Below, piece after piece: positions 24,223-32,834 of a stretch of DNA of 47,315 nt. Source of the DNA: Sherwoodlollariibacterium sp049275655 (GTDB taxonomy: Bacteria > Omnitrophota > Gorgyraeia > Gygaellales > Profunditerraquicolaceae). Numbering within the stretch: the first letter of the stretch is position 1; each line of letters starts with the position of its first letter. A program made the position numbers and the translations under genes. Where the stretch lies: NCBI GenBank assembly GCA_049275655.1, contig JBASUY010000036.1:1-47315 (forward strand). Direction: 5' to 3'. A model generated the notes under the pieces. It had not been told where the DNA came from, did no database searches, and worked only from the letters and a program-made list of their open reading frames with translations.

Positions 24223-24963
24223 ATGAAGACCGAAACTGTTAAAAGAAATAAGATTATTACCCGTGATTGGTTTAACCAATGGTCAAACCAGTATGATCAA
24301 ACATTAGGCAGGATTAGTTATCACTTAAGGTTATTGGATTTATTGGTGAAAAATTCGGGGGTAAAAGATAACGATAAGATATTAGATTTAGGTTGCGGTA
24401 CTGGCTTGCTTAGTTTGAAGTTGTTAGAGAAAGCCGATTGCTATATTACCGGTATAGATAATTCTAAAGAGATGATTTCAATTTTTAAGGAGAAGATTAA
24501 GAAGCTTAAGCTAGAGGATAGGATAAATTGTCTTTTGATGGACCTTGATTCCTTAAATTTTCAAAGCAATTCCTTTGATTTAATAACTTCTTCAGTTGCC
24601 CTGCATCACCTTAAAGATAAACTTACTCCTTTAAAAAGACTACATAAGTTTCTTAAGCCAAAAGGTATTTTATTTATAGCAGAGTTAGATATGGATACTA
24701 CAGGCAGGCATACCGATATTAAAAGGCTTAAGCGTATTTTAAAAGTCTTAGAACAAGAGTGGGTTCCTGCTTTAAAAGATGCAGGGGTTGAGGCATTTAA
24801 TAAAATGTATTTTAACGGGATAAAACATATTTTAAATCAAGGCGACTATTGTTTAAGCCTTAATCAATGGGCTTCTATTTGCCGCAGGGTAGGGTTTAGT
24901 AAGGTTAGTGTTAAACGAGTTCCAAAGCATAAGGCCTTTGGTATAGTGGTAGCTAAGAAGTAA
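24223..24963 (+). CDS. Class I SAM-dependent methyltransferase (UbiE/Methyltransf_11-like)
   Basis: 246 aa, with a good Shine-Dalgarno (AAAGGAG). Motif I ILDLGCGTGLLSLKLLE, motif II acidic end ITGIDNSKEM, motif IV FDLITSSVALHHL, and LKPKGILFIAELD. The C-terminal half (NQWASICRRVGFSKVSVKRVPKHKAFGIVVAKK) matches small-molecule methyltransferases. Substrate not identifiable. It lies 2 nt from the following protease gene, suggesting co-transcription. Confidence 0.8.
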   Translation: MKTETVKRNKIITRDWFNQWSNQYDQTLGRISYHLRLLDLLVKNSGVKDNDKILDLGCGTGLLSLKLLEKADCYITGIDNSKEMISIFKEKIKKLKLEDRINCLLMDLDSLNFQSNSFDLITSSVALHHLKDKLTPLKRLHKFLKPKGILFIAELDMDTTGRHTDIKRLKRILKVLEQEWVPALKDAGVEAFNKMYFNGIKHILNQGDYCLSLNQWASICRRVGFSKVSVKRVPKHKAFGIVVAKK

Positions 24964-24965
24964 AG

Positions 24966-26204
24966 ATGAATAGAAAAAAAATTATCCTTCCTTGCCTTTT
25001 TATTGCCGGGTTATTTATATATACAGGTTATAAGGTATCTAAATTATCAGAGCGTATTCAAAGGATAGAGGATAAGCTTGGTGGCACTAAAAATATCCTT
25101 TGTAATCAGAAAGATACTGTAGAAAGAGTGCGCAAGTCAGTAGTGCGCATAGTAGGCGGACATGGAGAAGGCTCAGGATTTGCGGTAAAAAGAGGCGGAT
25201 TTATCTTAACTAATTTCCATGTTATAGCTGATGAGTTAGCCCCAAAAGTTATCCTACCAGATAATACATTTGAAACAGCCCAAGTTATTATGGCAGACAA
25301 GATAGCAGACCTTGCTATTTTAAAGATTGAAAAAGATATTCCCACGCTTAACTTTGCGCGTCTTAATTGGGTTACTCCTGCTGAGGAGGTTATGGCAATA
25401 GGCTATCCTCTTGGCGGAGGGCTTGACGGAGAGTCGTTTATTACCCGCGGGGCTATTTCAAGATTTGTTTTTGATAAAGAGAACAATCTAAAATACATCT
25501 TAACAGATATGACCCTTATTAATGGCGTAAGTGGCGGGCCGATGGTAAATATCTGCGGAGAAGCAGTTGGGATTGCTTGTGCGGGATTGCCTCCGGGAGG
25601 GATGGGGGTAGCTATATCATCTGATTCTATATTTGAGAGAGTTGTAAAGATGTTTGCTTCGGAAAACCCGCTAAAAGACGTAAAAAAGATAACTTTTAAT
25701 CCTGATAAAAACCCCCTTGAGGCAGTCCGATCTTTTTATAACTACCTGAAACTGCGCAGTATGGAGAATGCTTTTGGGCTTCTCTCGGATAATTTTATTA
25801 AAGGTTTTTCTTTTGAAGATTGGCTTAAGGGGTATGAGTCTATGCTGGATACGAATATTGTTCTTATTAAGCCGGATAAAAAAATAGCCGATAGAATACA
25901 TGTGAAGCTTTCTACGAAAGATTTAGTTGATGAAAAGATTGTTTATAAATATTTTGAAGGGTTGTGGGATGTTCGTAAAGAGCAGGGTAGGTGGCTTCTC
26001 TGGAGGCCTAAAATAAAAGAGGTTAAAGATCCGGAACAAACTTGGTTTTTAGATATAGAGATGATTGGAGGGATTGAGAAGTTTTTAAAAGAACGTAAAG
26101 ATTTTGTTGAGGATATTGGGTTAGCTATGTATGAGTTATGGATAGAGCCGGGGAATGAATATTTAAGCTTAGAGGAGCTTTACAGGAGGGCCAAAGGTAA
26201 TTAA
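24966..26204 (+). CDS. Membrane-anchored trypsin-like serine protease with extra C-terminal domain
   Basis: 412 aa. An N-terminal helix (residues 5-24) anchors it in the membrane, and a short coiled segment follows. The S1C-type protease domain (about 50-225) carries His85 (TNFHVIAD), Asp115 (KIADLAILK) and Ser189 in GVSGGP, where the usual GNSGGP asparagine is Val. No PDZ domain follows as in DegP. Instead residues about 245-345 (AVRSFYNYLKLRSMENAFGLLS) look like an NTF2/SnoaL-like fold. A quality-control protease in the envelope is likely; activation must differ from DegP/DegS. Confidence 0.82.
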   Translation: MNRKKIILPCLFIAGLFIYTGYKVSKLSERIQRIEDKLGGTKNILCNQKDTVERVRKSVVRIVGGHGEGSGFAVKRGGFILTNFHVIADELAPKVILPDNTFETAQVIMADKIADLAILKIEKDIPTLNFARLNWVTPAEEVMAIGYPLGGGLDGESFITRGAISRFVFDKENNLKYILTDMTLINGVSGGPMVNICGEAVGIACAGLPPGGMGVAISSDSIFERVVKMFASENPLKDVKKITFNPDKNPLEAVRSFYNYLKLRSMENAFGLLSDNFIKGFSFEDWLKGYESMLDTNIVLIKPDKKIADRIHVKLSTKDLVDEKIVYKYFEGLWDVRKEQGRWLLWRPKIKEVKDPEQTWFLDIEMIGGIEKFLKERKDFVEDIGLAMYELWIEPGNEYLSLEELYRRAKGN

Positions 26205-26222
26205 AAATTTTAATTATTTTTT
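26198..26222 (+). terminator. Possible AT-rich terminator after the protease gene
   Basis: TAATTAA (26198-26204) pairs with TTAATTA (26210-26216), followed by six T. Stem is all A-T, so strength is doubtful. Confidence 0.4.
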
Positions 26223-26278
26223 AATCCTATTTTAATCTTAAAAGCGCTATATTCTTCTTTTAGAGCAGGCAGATTTTT

Positions 26279-26371
26279 ATGACTGCCAGAGGGTTTGCGT
26301 TAGTTTGGGTATTCGCAGCAGGTTTGCTTTATTTATATAAAGAGGATGATGATAAGGATACTTATTGTTGA
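26279..26371 (+). CDS. Possible 30-aa single-helix membrane peptide
   Basis: ATG 26279 to TGA 26371. The peptide has a short basic start, a hydrophobic run (FALVWVFAAGLLYLY) and an acidic end. It overlaps the start of the response-regulator gene in another frame and has only a weak ribosome site. Could be a coupling leader or chance. Confidence 0.25.
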   Translation: MTARGFALVWVFAAGLLYLYKEDDDKDTYC

Positions 26372-27062
26372 CGACGAAGATGGCGTAAGAAGAGTTTATA
26401 AGACGTTGCTTGAGAATGAAGGATATGATGTTTTAGAGGCCGCGGACGCAATAGAAGCATCCTATGAATTAAATAAAAGCCCAATAGATATAATGCTCCT
26501 TGATATAAAGATGCCTCAGGTGTATGGTAGTATGTTTTACGATACCATGCAGATGTTTCATAAAAACGTGAAAGTTATTGTGGCAAGCGTATATACTATT
26601 GAAGAGCAGAAGAAGATGGTACAAGGCGCTGCGGATTATTACGATAAATCTCAAGGGTTAGACCTGCTCTTGGATAAGATTAAAAAAGTTGAGCAATCTA
26701 TTAGAGAGCTAAAGAATATTCTTATTATCGATGATGAGCCGGGGATTAGAAAGATATACCGGCATTACCTTCAGGAATATGGATACCGTATTATGGAGGC
26801 GCATAGCGGGAGTTTGGGGTTAGAGGTTTTAAAAAAGAATAGCAGTATTCCTTTGGTTATACTTGATTTAGCTATGCCCGAAGAAAGCGGGTTAGTAGTA
26901 TATAACCGGATAAAAAAAGATTTTCCTGAGGTAAAGGTCTTAGTCGCAAGCGTTTTTACCAAGAAAGACCAAGAGCGTTTTCTTCCCGAGGCTGACGGGT
27001 ATTATGATAAGTCAGAGGATGCGGCCGGGTTAATTAATAAAATAGAAGAATTAATAAAGTAA
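26346..27062 (+). CDS. Double-receiver response regulator without output domain
   Basis: 238 aa made of two complete CheY-like receivers. The first (about 3-117) has acidic pocket DDED, phosphoacceptor Asp53 in LLDIKMP, and Lys101 in YYDKS. The second (about 123-238) has DDEP, Asp174 in ILDLAMP, and the matching YYDKS lysine. Both share the VASV(Y/F)T strand, so they probably arose by duplication. No DNA-binding, GGDEF or other output is attached. It probably acts as a phosphorelay or scaffold. No histidine kinase is adjacent. ATG 26346 or 26349 are equally possible starts. Confidence 0.88.
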   Translation: MMIRILIVDDEDGVRRVYKTLLENEGYDVLEAADAIEASYELNKSPIDIMLLDIKMPQVYGSMFYDTMQMFHKNVKVIVASVYTIEEQKKMVQGAADYYDKSQGLDLLLDKIKKVEQSIRELKNILIIDDEPGIRKIYRHYLQEYGYRIMEAHSGSLGLEVLKKNSSIPLVILDLAMPEESGLVVYNRIKKDFPEVKVLVASVFTKKDQERFLPEADGYYDKSEDAAGLINKIEELIK

Positions 27063-27100
27063 AGTTAAGAGAGGCAAGATAAAAAGGGGCTTTAAAAAAT

Positions 27101-27922
27101 ATGAAGATAATTATCCTTATTCCCGTAGTCCTTATCCTTGTTTCTTTTCTTCTTACTCGGTTTTTGGAGAAGAAGATTCTCTTCCGTCCTTTAAGGCAGG
27201 TAGTTAATACACCTCAATCCGTAGGATTAGAGTATGAGGAGGTCTTTTTTAAGTCCCTTGATGATGTTAGGCTAAACGGTTGGTTTATCCCGGCAAAGGG
27301 CGCTTTGTTAACGGTCCTCTATTTTCACGGTAATGCCGGAAATATAAGCCATAGGATTGAGGTAGTCAAAGCCTTTAATTCCCAAAATTTTAATTTTTTT
27401 ATATTTGATTACCGAGGTTTTGGTAAAAGCAAGGGCTATCCGAGCGAAGAGGGGACTTACTTAGACGGTATAGCAGCGTATAATTACCTCGTTAACCAGA
27501 AAAATATCTTGCCTGAAAATATAGTCTTATACGGCAAATCTTTAGGCGCGGCAGTAGCGGTTAATACTGCTATTAAGGTAAAGGCAGGAGCTTTAATCTG
27601 CGAGAGCGGCTTTGCTTCAACCAAAGACATGGTTAAGGAGTTTTATAGGCTGATTCCTCTCTGGGTCTTTATTAGCCAAAGGTATGATAGCTTAGAGAAG
27701 ATTCGCCGGGTTAATATTCCTCTTTTAGTCATGCATAGCCCTAAGGATGAGATTATTCCTTTTAGGCACAGCAAGAGGCTATTTAAAAAAGCAAGGGAGC
27801 CAAAGGAGCTGTATATAATGAAGGGTGGGCATAATGACGCCTTTTATATTTATAGAACTGAGATTATGAAACGGATGGAAAATTTTTTAATAAAATATTC
27901 AAAACAACCTAATAGCCTTTAA
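27101..27922 (+). CDS. Membrane-anchored alpha/beta hydrolase (ABHD13/BEM46-like)
   Basis: 273 aa. N-terminal hydrophobic helix (2-20). Oxyanion/strand motif YFHGNAGN, then FDYRGFGKS. Nucleophile Ser147 in GKSLGAA, Asp216 in SPKDEIIP and His244 in GGHND complete the triad. This is the family of serine hydrolases related to eukaryotic BEM46/ABHD13; the natural substrate is unknown (lipid thioester or ester is typical). Monocistronic between the receiver gene and clpB. Confidence 0.82.
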   Translation: MKIIILIPVVLILVSFLLTRFLEKKILFRPLRQVVNTPQSVGLEYEEVFFKSLDDVRLNGWFIPAKGALLTVLYFHGNAGNISHRIEVVKAFNSQNFNFFIFDYRGFGKSKGYPSEEGTYLDGIAAYNYLVNQKNILPENIVLYGKSLGAAVAVNTAIKVKAGALICESGFASTKDMVKEFYRLIPLWVFISQRYDSLEKIRRVNIPLLVMHSPKDEIIPFRHSKRLFKKAREPKELYIMKGGHNDAFYIYRTEIMKRMENFLIKYSKQPNSL

Positions 27923-27998
27923 GATTAGGCGTAGTTAGCCCTACCTTTTGCAATAAGAGATAAACTTACCCAAAAAGATAAAAAATCCTTCGGACAAT

Positions 27999-28026
27999 TT
28001 GCTATACAATTTTTATGAGCTATGAT
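27999..28026 (+). promoter_or_regulatory. Possible clpB promoter
   Basis: TTGCTA (27999-28004), a 16-nt spacer and TATGAT (28021-28026), about 40 nt before the ATG. No CIRCE element (TTAGCACTC-type inverted repeat) is visible, so HrcA control is not supported. Confidence 0.4.
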
Positions 28027-28066
28027 AAAATTATCGGGAAGAAAGGCTTAAAAATAGGTAAGAGGA

Positions 28067-30658
28067 ATGCTTAATTTTAATAAGATGACCCAAAAGGTCC
28101 AAGAGGCAATAGAAGGGGCGCTAAGAATAGCCCGTAGTAACTTAAATCAAGAGGTAGATGTAGAGCATTTAGTACTCTCCTTGTTGGAGCTTAAGGAGAG
28201 TATAGTGATAGATATCTTTGAAAAACTTGGGGTTAATATACAGGCGTTTAAGCGCGAAATTGATTCTTTGATTGCGCGTAAGCCCCAAGTGGAAGGAAAA
28301 GGCCTCCAGGAGCGCCTTTCGCCCGAACTTATCGGGTTATTAGATACTAGCGCTAAAGAAGCAGAACTTTTGCAGGATGAGTATGTAAGCGTTGAACATC
28401 TTCTGCTGGCGATGGCAGAGGCAAAAGGGATGCAGGTTTCGGATATATTTAGCAGGCACCGTATTACGCGCGAAGCTATTTTAAATGTATTAAAAGATAT
28501 AAGAGGAGAACATAAAGTGACAGACCAGAATCCAGAGAATAAATATCAAGCCTTAAAGCGTTACAGCCGCGACCTAACCGAACTTGCAAGTTTAGGCAAA
28601 CTTGATCCTGTAATCGGGCGCGACAGCCAAATACGAAGGGCAATTCAAGTTCTCTCCAGAAGAACAAAGAATAACCCGGTTTTAATCGGAGACCCCGGGA
28701 CAGGCAAGACCGCAATTGCCGAAGGGTTGGCTAAGAGGGTCTCTGACGGAGATGTTCCTACTACGCTTAAAGATAAAAGAATAGTGGCTTTAGATATAGG
28801 TTCGCTTGTAGCAGGGGCAAAGTTTAGAGGAGAGTTTGAGGAGCGGCTTAAGGCAGTTCTAAAAGAGATAGAGGCAAAAAAAGGAGAGGTGATACTTTTT
28901 ATAGATGAGCTTCATACCCTTGTCGGAGCCGGGGCAGCAGAAGGGTCAATTGACGCCTCAAATATGCTCAAGCCTGCTTTAGCGCGCGGAGAGTTGCGTT
29001 GTATCGGTGCTACGACCCTTGATGAGTACCGTAAGTATATTGAAAAAGATAAGGCCTTAGAGAGGCGGTTTCAGCCGATATATATAGGCGAACCGACTGT
29101 AGAAGATACCATAGCAATACTGCGCGGTATTAAAGAGAGGTATGAGATTTATCACGGGGTAAGGATAAAGGACAGTGCTTTAGTTGCCGCGGCTACACTT
29201 TCCGATAGATATATAACTGACCGCTTCTTGCCGGATAAGGCGATAGATTTAATAGACGAGGCGGCTTCAAAACTGCATATAGAGATTGACAGTTTGCCTA
29301 CTGAGATAGATATTTTACAGCGTAAGATAATGCAACTTGAGATAGAGACTCAGGCACTTAAAAAAGAGAAGGACCAGCCTTCAAAGGAGCGCTTAAAGAA
29401 GATTGAGTTAGAGTTAAACGCCTTAAAAAAGGAGCGCGATGAAAAAAAATCCGAATGGGAGAAAGAGAAGAGTGCTATTAACCATGTCAGAAGCATAAAA
29501 GAAAAGATAGAGTCGGCAAAGATAGAAGAGGCAAGGTATGAGAGAGAGGCGCGCTTAGATAAGGTAGCTGAGATACGTTATGGGATTTTAAGAGAATTAG
29601 AGCAAGACCTTGCTAAGGAGAATGAAAGGTTATCTAAGACGCAGGCTAAGAGTAGGATACTTAAAGAGGAAGTAGGGGAGGAGGATATTGCCGAGATAGT
29701 TTCAAAGTGGACAGGTATTCCTGTTTCAAGGCTAATGGAAGGGGAGATTCAGAAACTTATCCATATGGAAGATATGCTAAAGGCTCGGGTGGTTGGGCAA
29801 GATGAGGCGATTACCCTTATCTCTGATGCTATCCGTAGGTCACGTTCAGGGCTCTCTGATTTAAAGCGCCCTATCGGCTCATTTATATTCTTAGGCCCTA
29901 CCGGAGTAGGTAAAACTTATTTAGCAAAGACATTGGCAAATTTTCTTTTTAATGACGAGAATGCAGTAGTAAGGATAGATATGTCCGAATATATGGAGAA
30001 GCATGCTGTTTCTCGCCTTATAGGCGCTCCTCCGGGGTATGTCGGTTATGAAGAGGGGGGGCAGCTTACGGAGAAGATTAGGCGCAGGCCCTATTCGGTA
30101 GTTTTATTTGATGAGATAGAAAAAGCCCACTATGATGTCTTTAATATTCTTTTACAGATATTAGATGACGGGAGGTTAACTGACGGGCAGGGAAGGGTAG
30201 TAAACTTTAGGAATACGATAGTAATTATGACCTCAAATATAGGGAGTGAATATTTCCAGGATTCTTCTCTCTCAAAGAATGAGCTAGATAAGCGTATTAA
30301 AGAGTCACTTAAGAATAATTTTAGGCCTGAGTTTTTAAACCGCATTGATGAGATAATAGCCTTTAATAAGCTTACCGAATCGGATTTAGAAAAAATAATC
30401 AACCTTCAATTAGATGAGATAAGATTAAAATTAAAAGACCGTAAGATAGCGCTTAAGATAGATAAGGCTGCCTTAGGTGAGCTTTTAAAAGAAGGGTTTG
30501 ACCCGGAATTTGGCGCAAGGCCTATGCGTAGGCTTATACAGAAAAAGATTCAGGACAAACTCGCCCTTAAGATATTAGAGGGGGAGTGTAAGGACGGAAG
30601 CGAAGCTACAGTCTCCTTTGACCAAAAGAGCGGGGATTTTACCTTAAAGGTTAAGTAA
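28067..30658 (+). CDS. clpB: ATP-dependent chaperone ClpB
   Basis: Disaggregase of the Hsp100 class that rescues aggregated proteins with DnaK. 863 aa, full length. The N-terminal Clp_N repeats span about 1-150. NBD1 has Walker A GDPGTGKT near residue 209 and arginine-finger region ERRFQPIYI. A coiled-coil middle domain of about 400-530 (ELEQDLAKENERL) distinguishes ClpB from ClpA/C. NBD2 has Walker A GPTGVGKT near 609 and a ClpB-type C-terminus (FGARPMRRLIQ). No ClpP-binding loop was noted. Good Shine-Dalgarno AAGAGGA. Confidence 0.97.
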   Translation: MLNFNKMTQKVQEAIEGALRIARSNLNQEVDVEHLVLSLLELKESIVIDIFEKLGVNIQAFKREIDSLIARKPQVEGKGLQERLSPELIGLLDTSAKEAELLQDEYVSVEHLLLAMAEAKGMQVSDIFSRHRITREAILNVLKDIRGEHKVTDQNPENKYQALKRYSRDLTELASLGKLDPVIGRDSQIRRAIQVLSRRTKNNPVLIGDPGTGKTAIAEGLAKRVSDGDVPTTLKDKRIVALDIGSLVAGAKFRGEFEERLKAVLKEIEAKKGEVILFIDELHTLVGAGAAEGSIDASNMLKPALARGELRCIGATTLDEYRKYIEKDKALERRFQPIYIGEPTVEDTIAILRGIKERYEIYHGVRIKDSALVAAATLSDRYITDRFLPDKAIDLIDEAASKLHIEIDSLPTEIDILQRKIMQLEIETQALKKEKDQPSKERLKKIELELNALKKERDEKKSEWEKEKSAINHVRSIKEKIESAKIEEARYEREARLDKVAEIRYGILRELEQDLAKENERLSKTQAKSRILKEEVGEEDIAEIVSKWTGIPVSRLMEGEIQKLIHMEDMLKARVVGQDEAITLISDAIRRSRSGLSDLKRPIGSFIFLGPTGVGKTYLAKTLANFLFNDENAVVRIDMSEYMEKHAVSRLIGAPPGYVGYEEGGQLTEKIRRRPYSVVLFDEIEKAHYDVFNILLQILDDGRLTDGQGRVVNFRNTIVIMTSNIGSEYFQDSSLSKNELDKRIKESLKNNFRPEFLNRIDEIIAFNKLTESDLEKIINLQLDEIRLKLKDRKIALKIDKAALGELLKEGFDPEFGARPMRRLIQKKIQDKLALKILEGECKDGSEATVSFDQKSGDFTLKVK

Positions 30659-30688
30659 AAAATCCGGTAGTTTTTTAGAGGTACAGAT

Positions 30689-31501
30689 ATGATAGAATGG
30701 TTAAAGTTAACCCATCCTATAATCCAAGCGTTAATCGCAGGAATTTTTACTTGGGGGTTAACTGCCTTGGGCGCAGCTATTGTTTTTGCCACAAGGGATT
30801 TTAGCCAAAAGATATTTGATTCTATGTTGGGGTTTGCCGCAGGGGTTATGCTTGCGGCAAGTTTCTGGTCGCTCTTAGCCCCGGCAATAGAGATGTCCGT
30901 GCATAGCGGCATGATACCTTGGCTTGCTCCTGCTTTAGGTTTTTTGTTTGGAACGATATTCTTAAGGTTAATAGATAAGATTCTCCCTCACTTACACCTC
31001 GGGTTTCCTGTAAATGAGGCAGAGGGGGTAAAGACCTCTTGGCAGAGGAGCATACTTTTAATCTTAGCCATTACTATACACAATATCCCCGAAGGGTTAG
31101 CTGTAGGAGTAGCTATCGGCGCGGCAGCTTCAGGATTCCCTGAAGCAACATTACTTTCAGCGATGGCTTTGGCATTTGGGATAGGCATTCAAAATATCCC
31201 CGAAGGATTGGCAGTTTCAGTTTCTTTGCGCAGGGAAGGTTTTTCAAGGTTTAGAAGTTTTTGGTACGGGCAGCTTTCGGCAATAGTTGAGCCGATAGCT
31301 GCAATTATCGGGGCAGCAGCTGTGCTCTGGGCAAAGCCATTATTGCCTTATGCATTAGGTTTTGCCGCGGGCGCTATGATTTTTGTGGTTATAGAAGAGG
31401 TTATCCCTGAATCCCAACGCAACGGCCATACGGACCTAGCTACTGCAGGGGCGATTATCGGTTTTTTAGTGATGATGATTTTTGATGTAGCATTTAGTTA
31501 A
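30689..31501 (+). CDS. ZIP-family divalent metal transporter
   Basis: 270 aa, eight predicted helices. Metal-site helices carry HNIPEGLAVG (TM4) and IQNIPEGLAVS (TM5), with acidic IEEVIPE in TM7. The second site reads QNIPEG rather than the more usual His, typical of the GufA/ZupT-like branch. Probably imports zinc or iron; selectivity cannot be read. It lies 30 nt after clpB and 11-17 nt before the Hsp20 gene, so may belong to a stress operon. Confidence 0.9.
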   Translation: MIEWLKLTHPIIQALIAGIFTWGLTALGAAIVFATRDFSQKIFDSMLGFAAGVMLAASFWSLLAPAIEMSVHSGMIPWLAPALGFLFGTIFLRLIDKILPHLHLGFPVNEAEGVKTSWQRSILLILAITIHNIPEGLAVGVAIGAAASGFPEATLLSAMALAFGIGIQNIPEGLAVSVSLRREGFSRFRSFWYGQLSAIVEPIAAIIGAAAVLWAKPLLPYALGFAAGAMIFVVIEEVIPESQRNGHTDLATAGAIIGFLVMMIFDVAFS

Positions 31502-31518
31502 AAAAAGGAGGGTTGAAG

Positions 31519-32121
31519 ATGAATAGAAAGATTTTAATAGGGATAGTTGTAATCTTAGGGATTATAGTCATTCTTGAGACAGATTATATTTTAAAGATAA
31601 GGCAAAAGCCTGTGCCAAGAAGGGCAATTACTATTACTCGTCCAGCGACTCTTAAAAGTTATCCTGTTTATAGGGAGCAGGATCCTTTTGTAGAAATGGA
31701 GAGGTTACAGCAAAAAATAAATAGGGTTTTTGATGATAGGTTTTTTAAGGCATCAAGAATGAAGAAGGATATGATGGTTAAACCAATCTTTCAGCGCCAG
31801 ACAGGTTTAATAGAAGAGGATGGTAAATATCTTTTGAGCCTTGAACTTCCGGGGGTGGATAAAAAAGCAATAAATATAGAAATTAAGGGGAGGTCTTTGA
31901 TAGTCTTTGGGGAGAGGAAGAAGGAGGAGACCAAAGAAGCAGAAGGTTTTGCTCAAGAAGAGTTAAGTTATGGCTCTTTTTATCAAAGGGTGCTTCTTCC
32001 GCCGGATGCCTTAGTTAAAAATATAACCTCAGAGTATAAGAGCGGAGTTCTAACCGTCACTATCCCTAAAGAAGCGCGAAAGAAGTGCCCCAGGGAGAAG
32101 ATTAAGGTCTTGGTTAAATAA
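31519..32121 (+). CDS. Small heat-shock protein (Hsp20) with N-terminal membrane anchor
   Basis: 200 aa from the ATG at 31519, 6 nt after AAGGAGG. Residues about 3-22 are a hydrophobic signal-anchor without a lipobox. A linker precedes the alpha-crystallin domain (about 100-195): YLLSLELPGVDKKAINIEIKG, and the closing GVLTVTIPK. C-terminal KIKVLVK lacks the classic IxI motif except perhaps IKV. Normal sHsps are cytosolic, so this one is probably on the inner or outer face of the membrane. Neighbours clpB and ZIP fit a stress unit. Confidence 0.88.
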   Translation: MNRKILIGIVVILGIIVILETDYILKIRQKPVPRRAITITRPATLKSYPVYREQDPFVEMERLQQKINRVFDDRFFKASRMKKDMMVKPIFQRQTGLIEEDGKYLLSLELPGVDKKAINIEIKGRSLIVFGERKKEETKEAEGFAQEELSYGSFYQRVLLPPDALVKNITSEYKSGVLTVTIPKEARKKCPREKIKVLVK

Positions 32122-32123
32122 AG

Positions 32124-32834
32124 GTGTTTATCTTGAAGTATACTTTTTTTCTTATTTTGCTCTTTCTCTCAGGTTGTTTTTTTAAACATGGTAGTATAGA
32201 CACAGAGTTGCCTTTAGTTCAAGAGAGTTTTGCTTTAGGTACGTTACAAAATCCGATAGTTGATAGTAATATATCTTTGCCCGAGGCCTTACGTAAAGAT
32301 GCGCCTTTTGAATTAAAATCTAAGCAGAGGTTAGTAGAGGTGCTTTATTATTCTTTTGATGGAAAAATACATAAAGGGCAGATTGTTATAGATTCAAGGT
32401 TAGTTCAAGATGTAAAGGAGGTTTTTAGGGTAGCTTTAGAAAGCAGGTTTCCTATTGGTTCGGCTATTCCTATTTCACACGATAAGTTTTATAAAGACGG
32501 TAAGTGGAACGAAGACGATATCTCAATGCTCTCTAATAATTCCTCAGGTTTTAATTACCGGAAGGTTACTGGAGGTAAAAAACTCTCCTTGCACGCCTAT
32601 GGATACGCCTTAGATATTAATCCTCAACAGAATCCTTATATTAAAGGGGATATTGTTTTGCCGTCAGGAGCAGTCTATGACCCGCAAATACCCGGGACAC
32701 TTGCTCCGGATTGCCCGGTAGTAAAAACCTTTCTTTCTTTGGGTTGGAAATGGGGAGGGGATTGGAAGTCTTTGAAAGATTATATGCACTTTGAGAAAGA
32801 ACCTGGGGAAGGAGAAGAGTTAATATGTTTTTAA
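32124..32834 (+). CDS. M15-family D-Ala-D-Ala carboxypeptidase-like lipoprotein
   Basis: Zinc peptidase of the VanY/L-alanoyl-D-glutamate group acting on wall peptides. N-terminal lipoprotein signal ends LSGC. Zinc-site motifs SLHAYGYALDINP (His, Asp) and DYMHFE (His) are seen; residues before them (VFRVALESRFPIG) match Peptidase_M15_4. Start: GTG 32124 or, more likely, TTG 32133, which stands 6 nt after AAAGGTG and gives a shorter signal peptide. It is 2 nt behind Hsp20, and its end overlaps the next gene by 10 nt. Confidence 0.82.
   Translation: MFILKYTFFLILLFLSGCFFKHGSIDTELPLVQESFALGTLQNPIVDSNISLPEALRKDAPFELKSKQRLVEVLYYSFDGKIHKGQIVIDSRLVQDVKEVFRVALESRFPIGSAIPISHDKFYKDGKWNEDDISMLSNNSSGFNYRKVTGGKKLSLHAYGYALDINPQQNPYIKGDIVLPSGAVYDPQIPGTLAPDCPVVKTFLSLGWKWGGDWKSLKDYMHFEKEPGEGEELICF

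Noticed and set aside
27923..28066. CIRCE/HrcA operator before clpB
   Set aside because: No TTAGCACTC-N9-GAGTGCTAA-like inverted repeat is visible.
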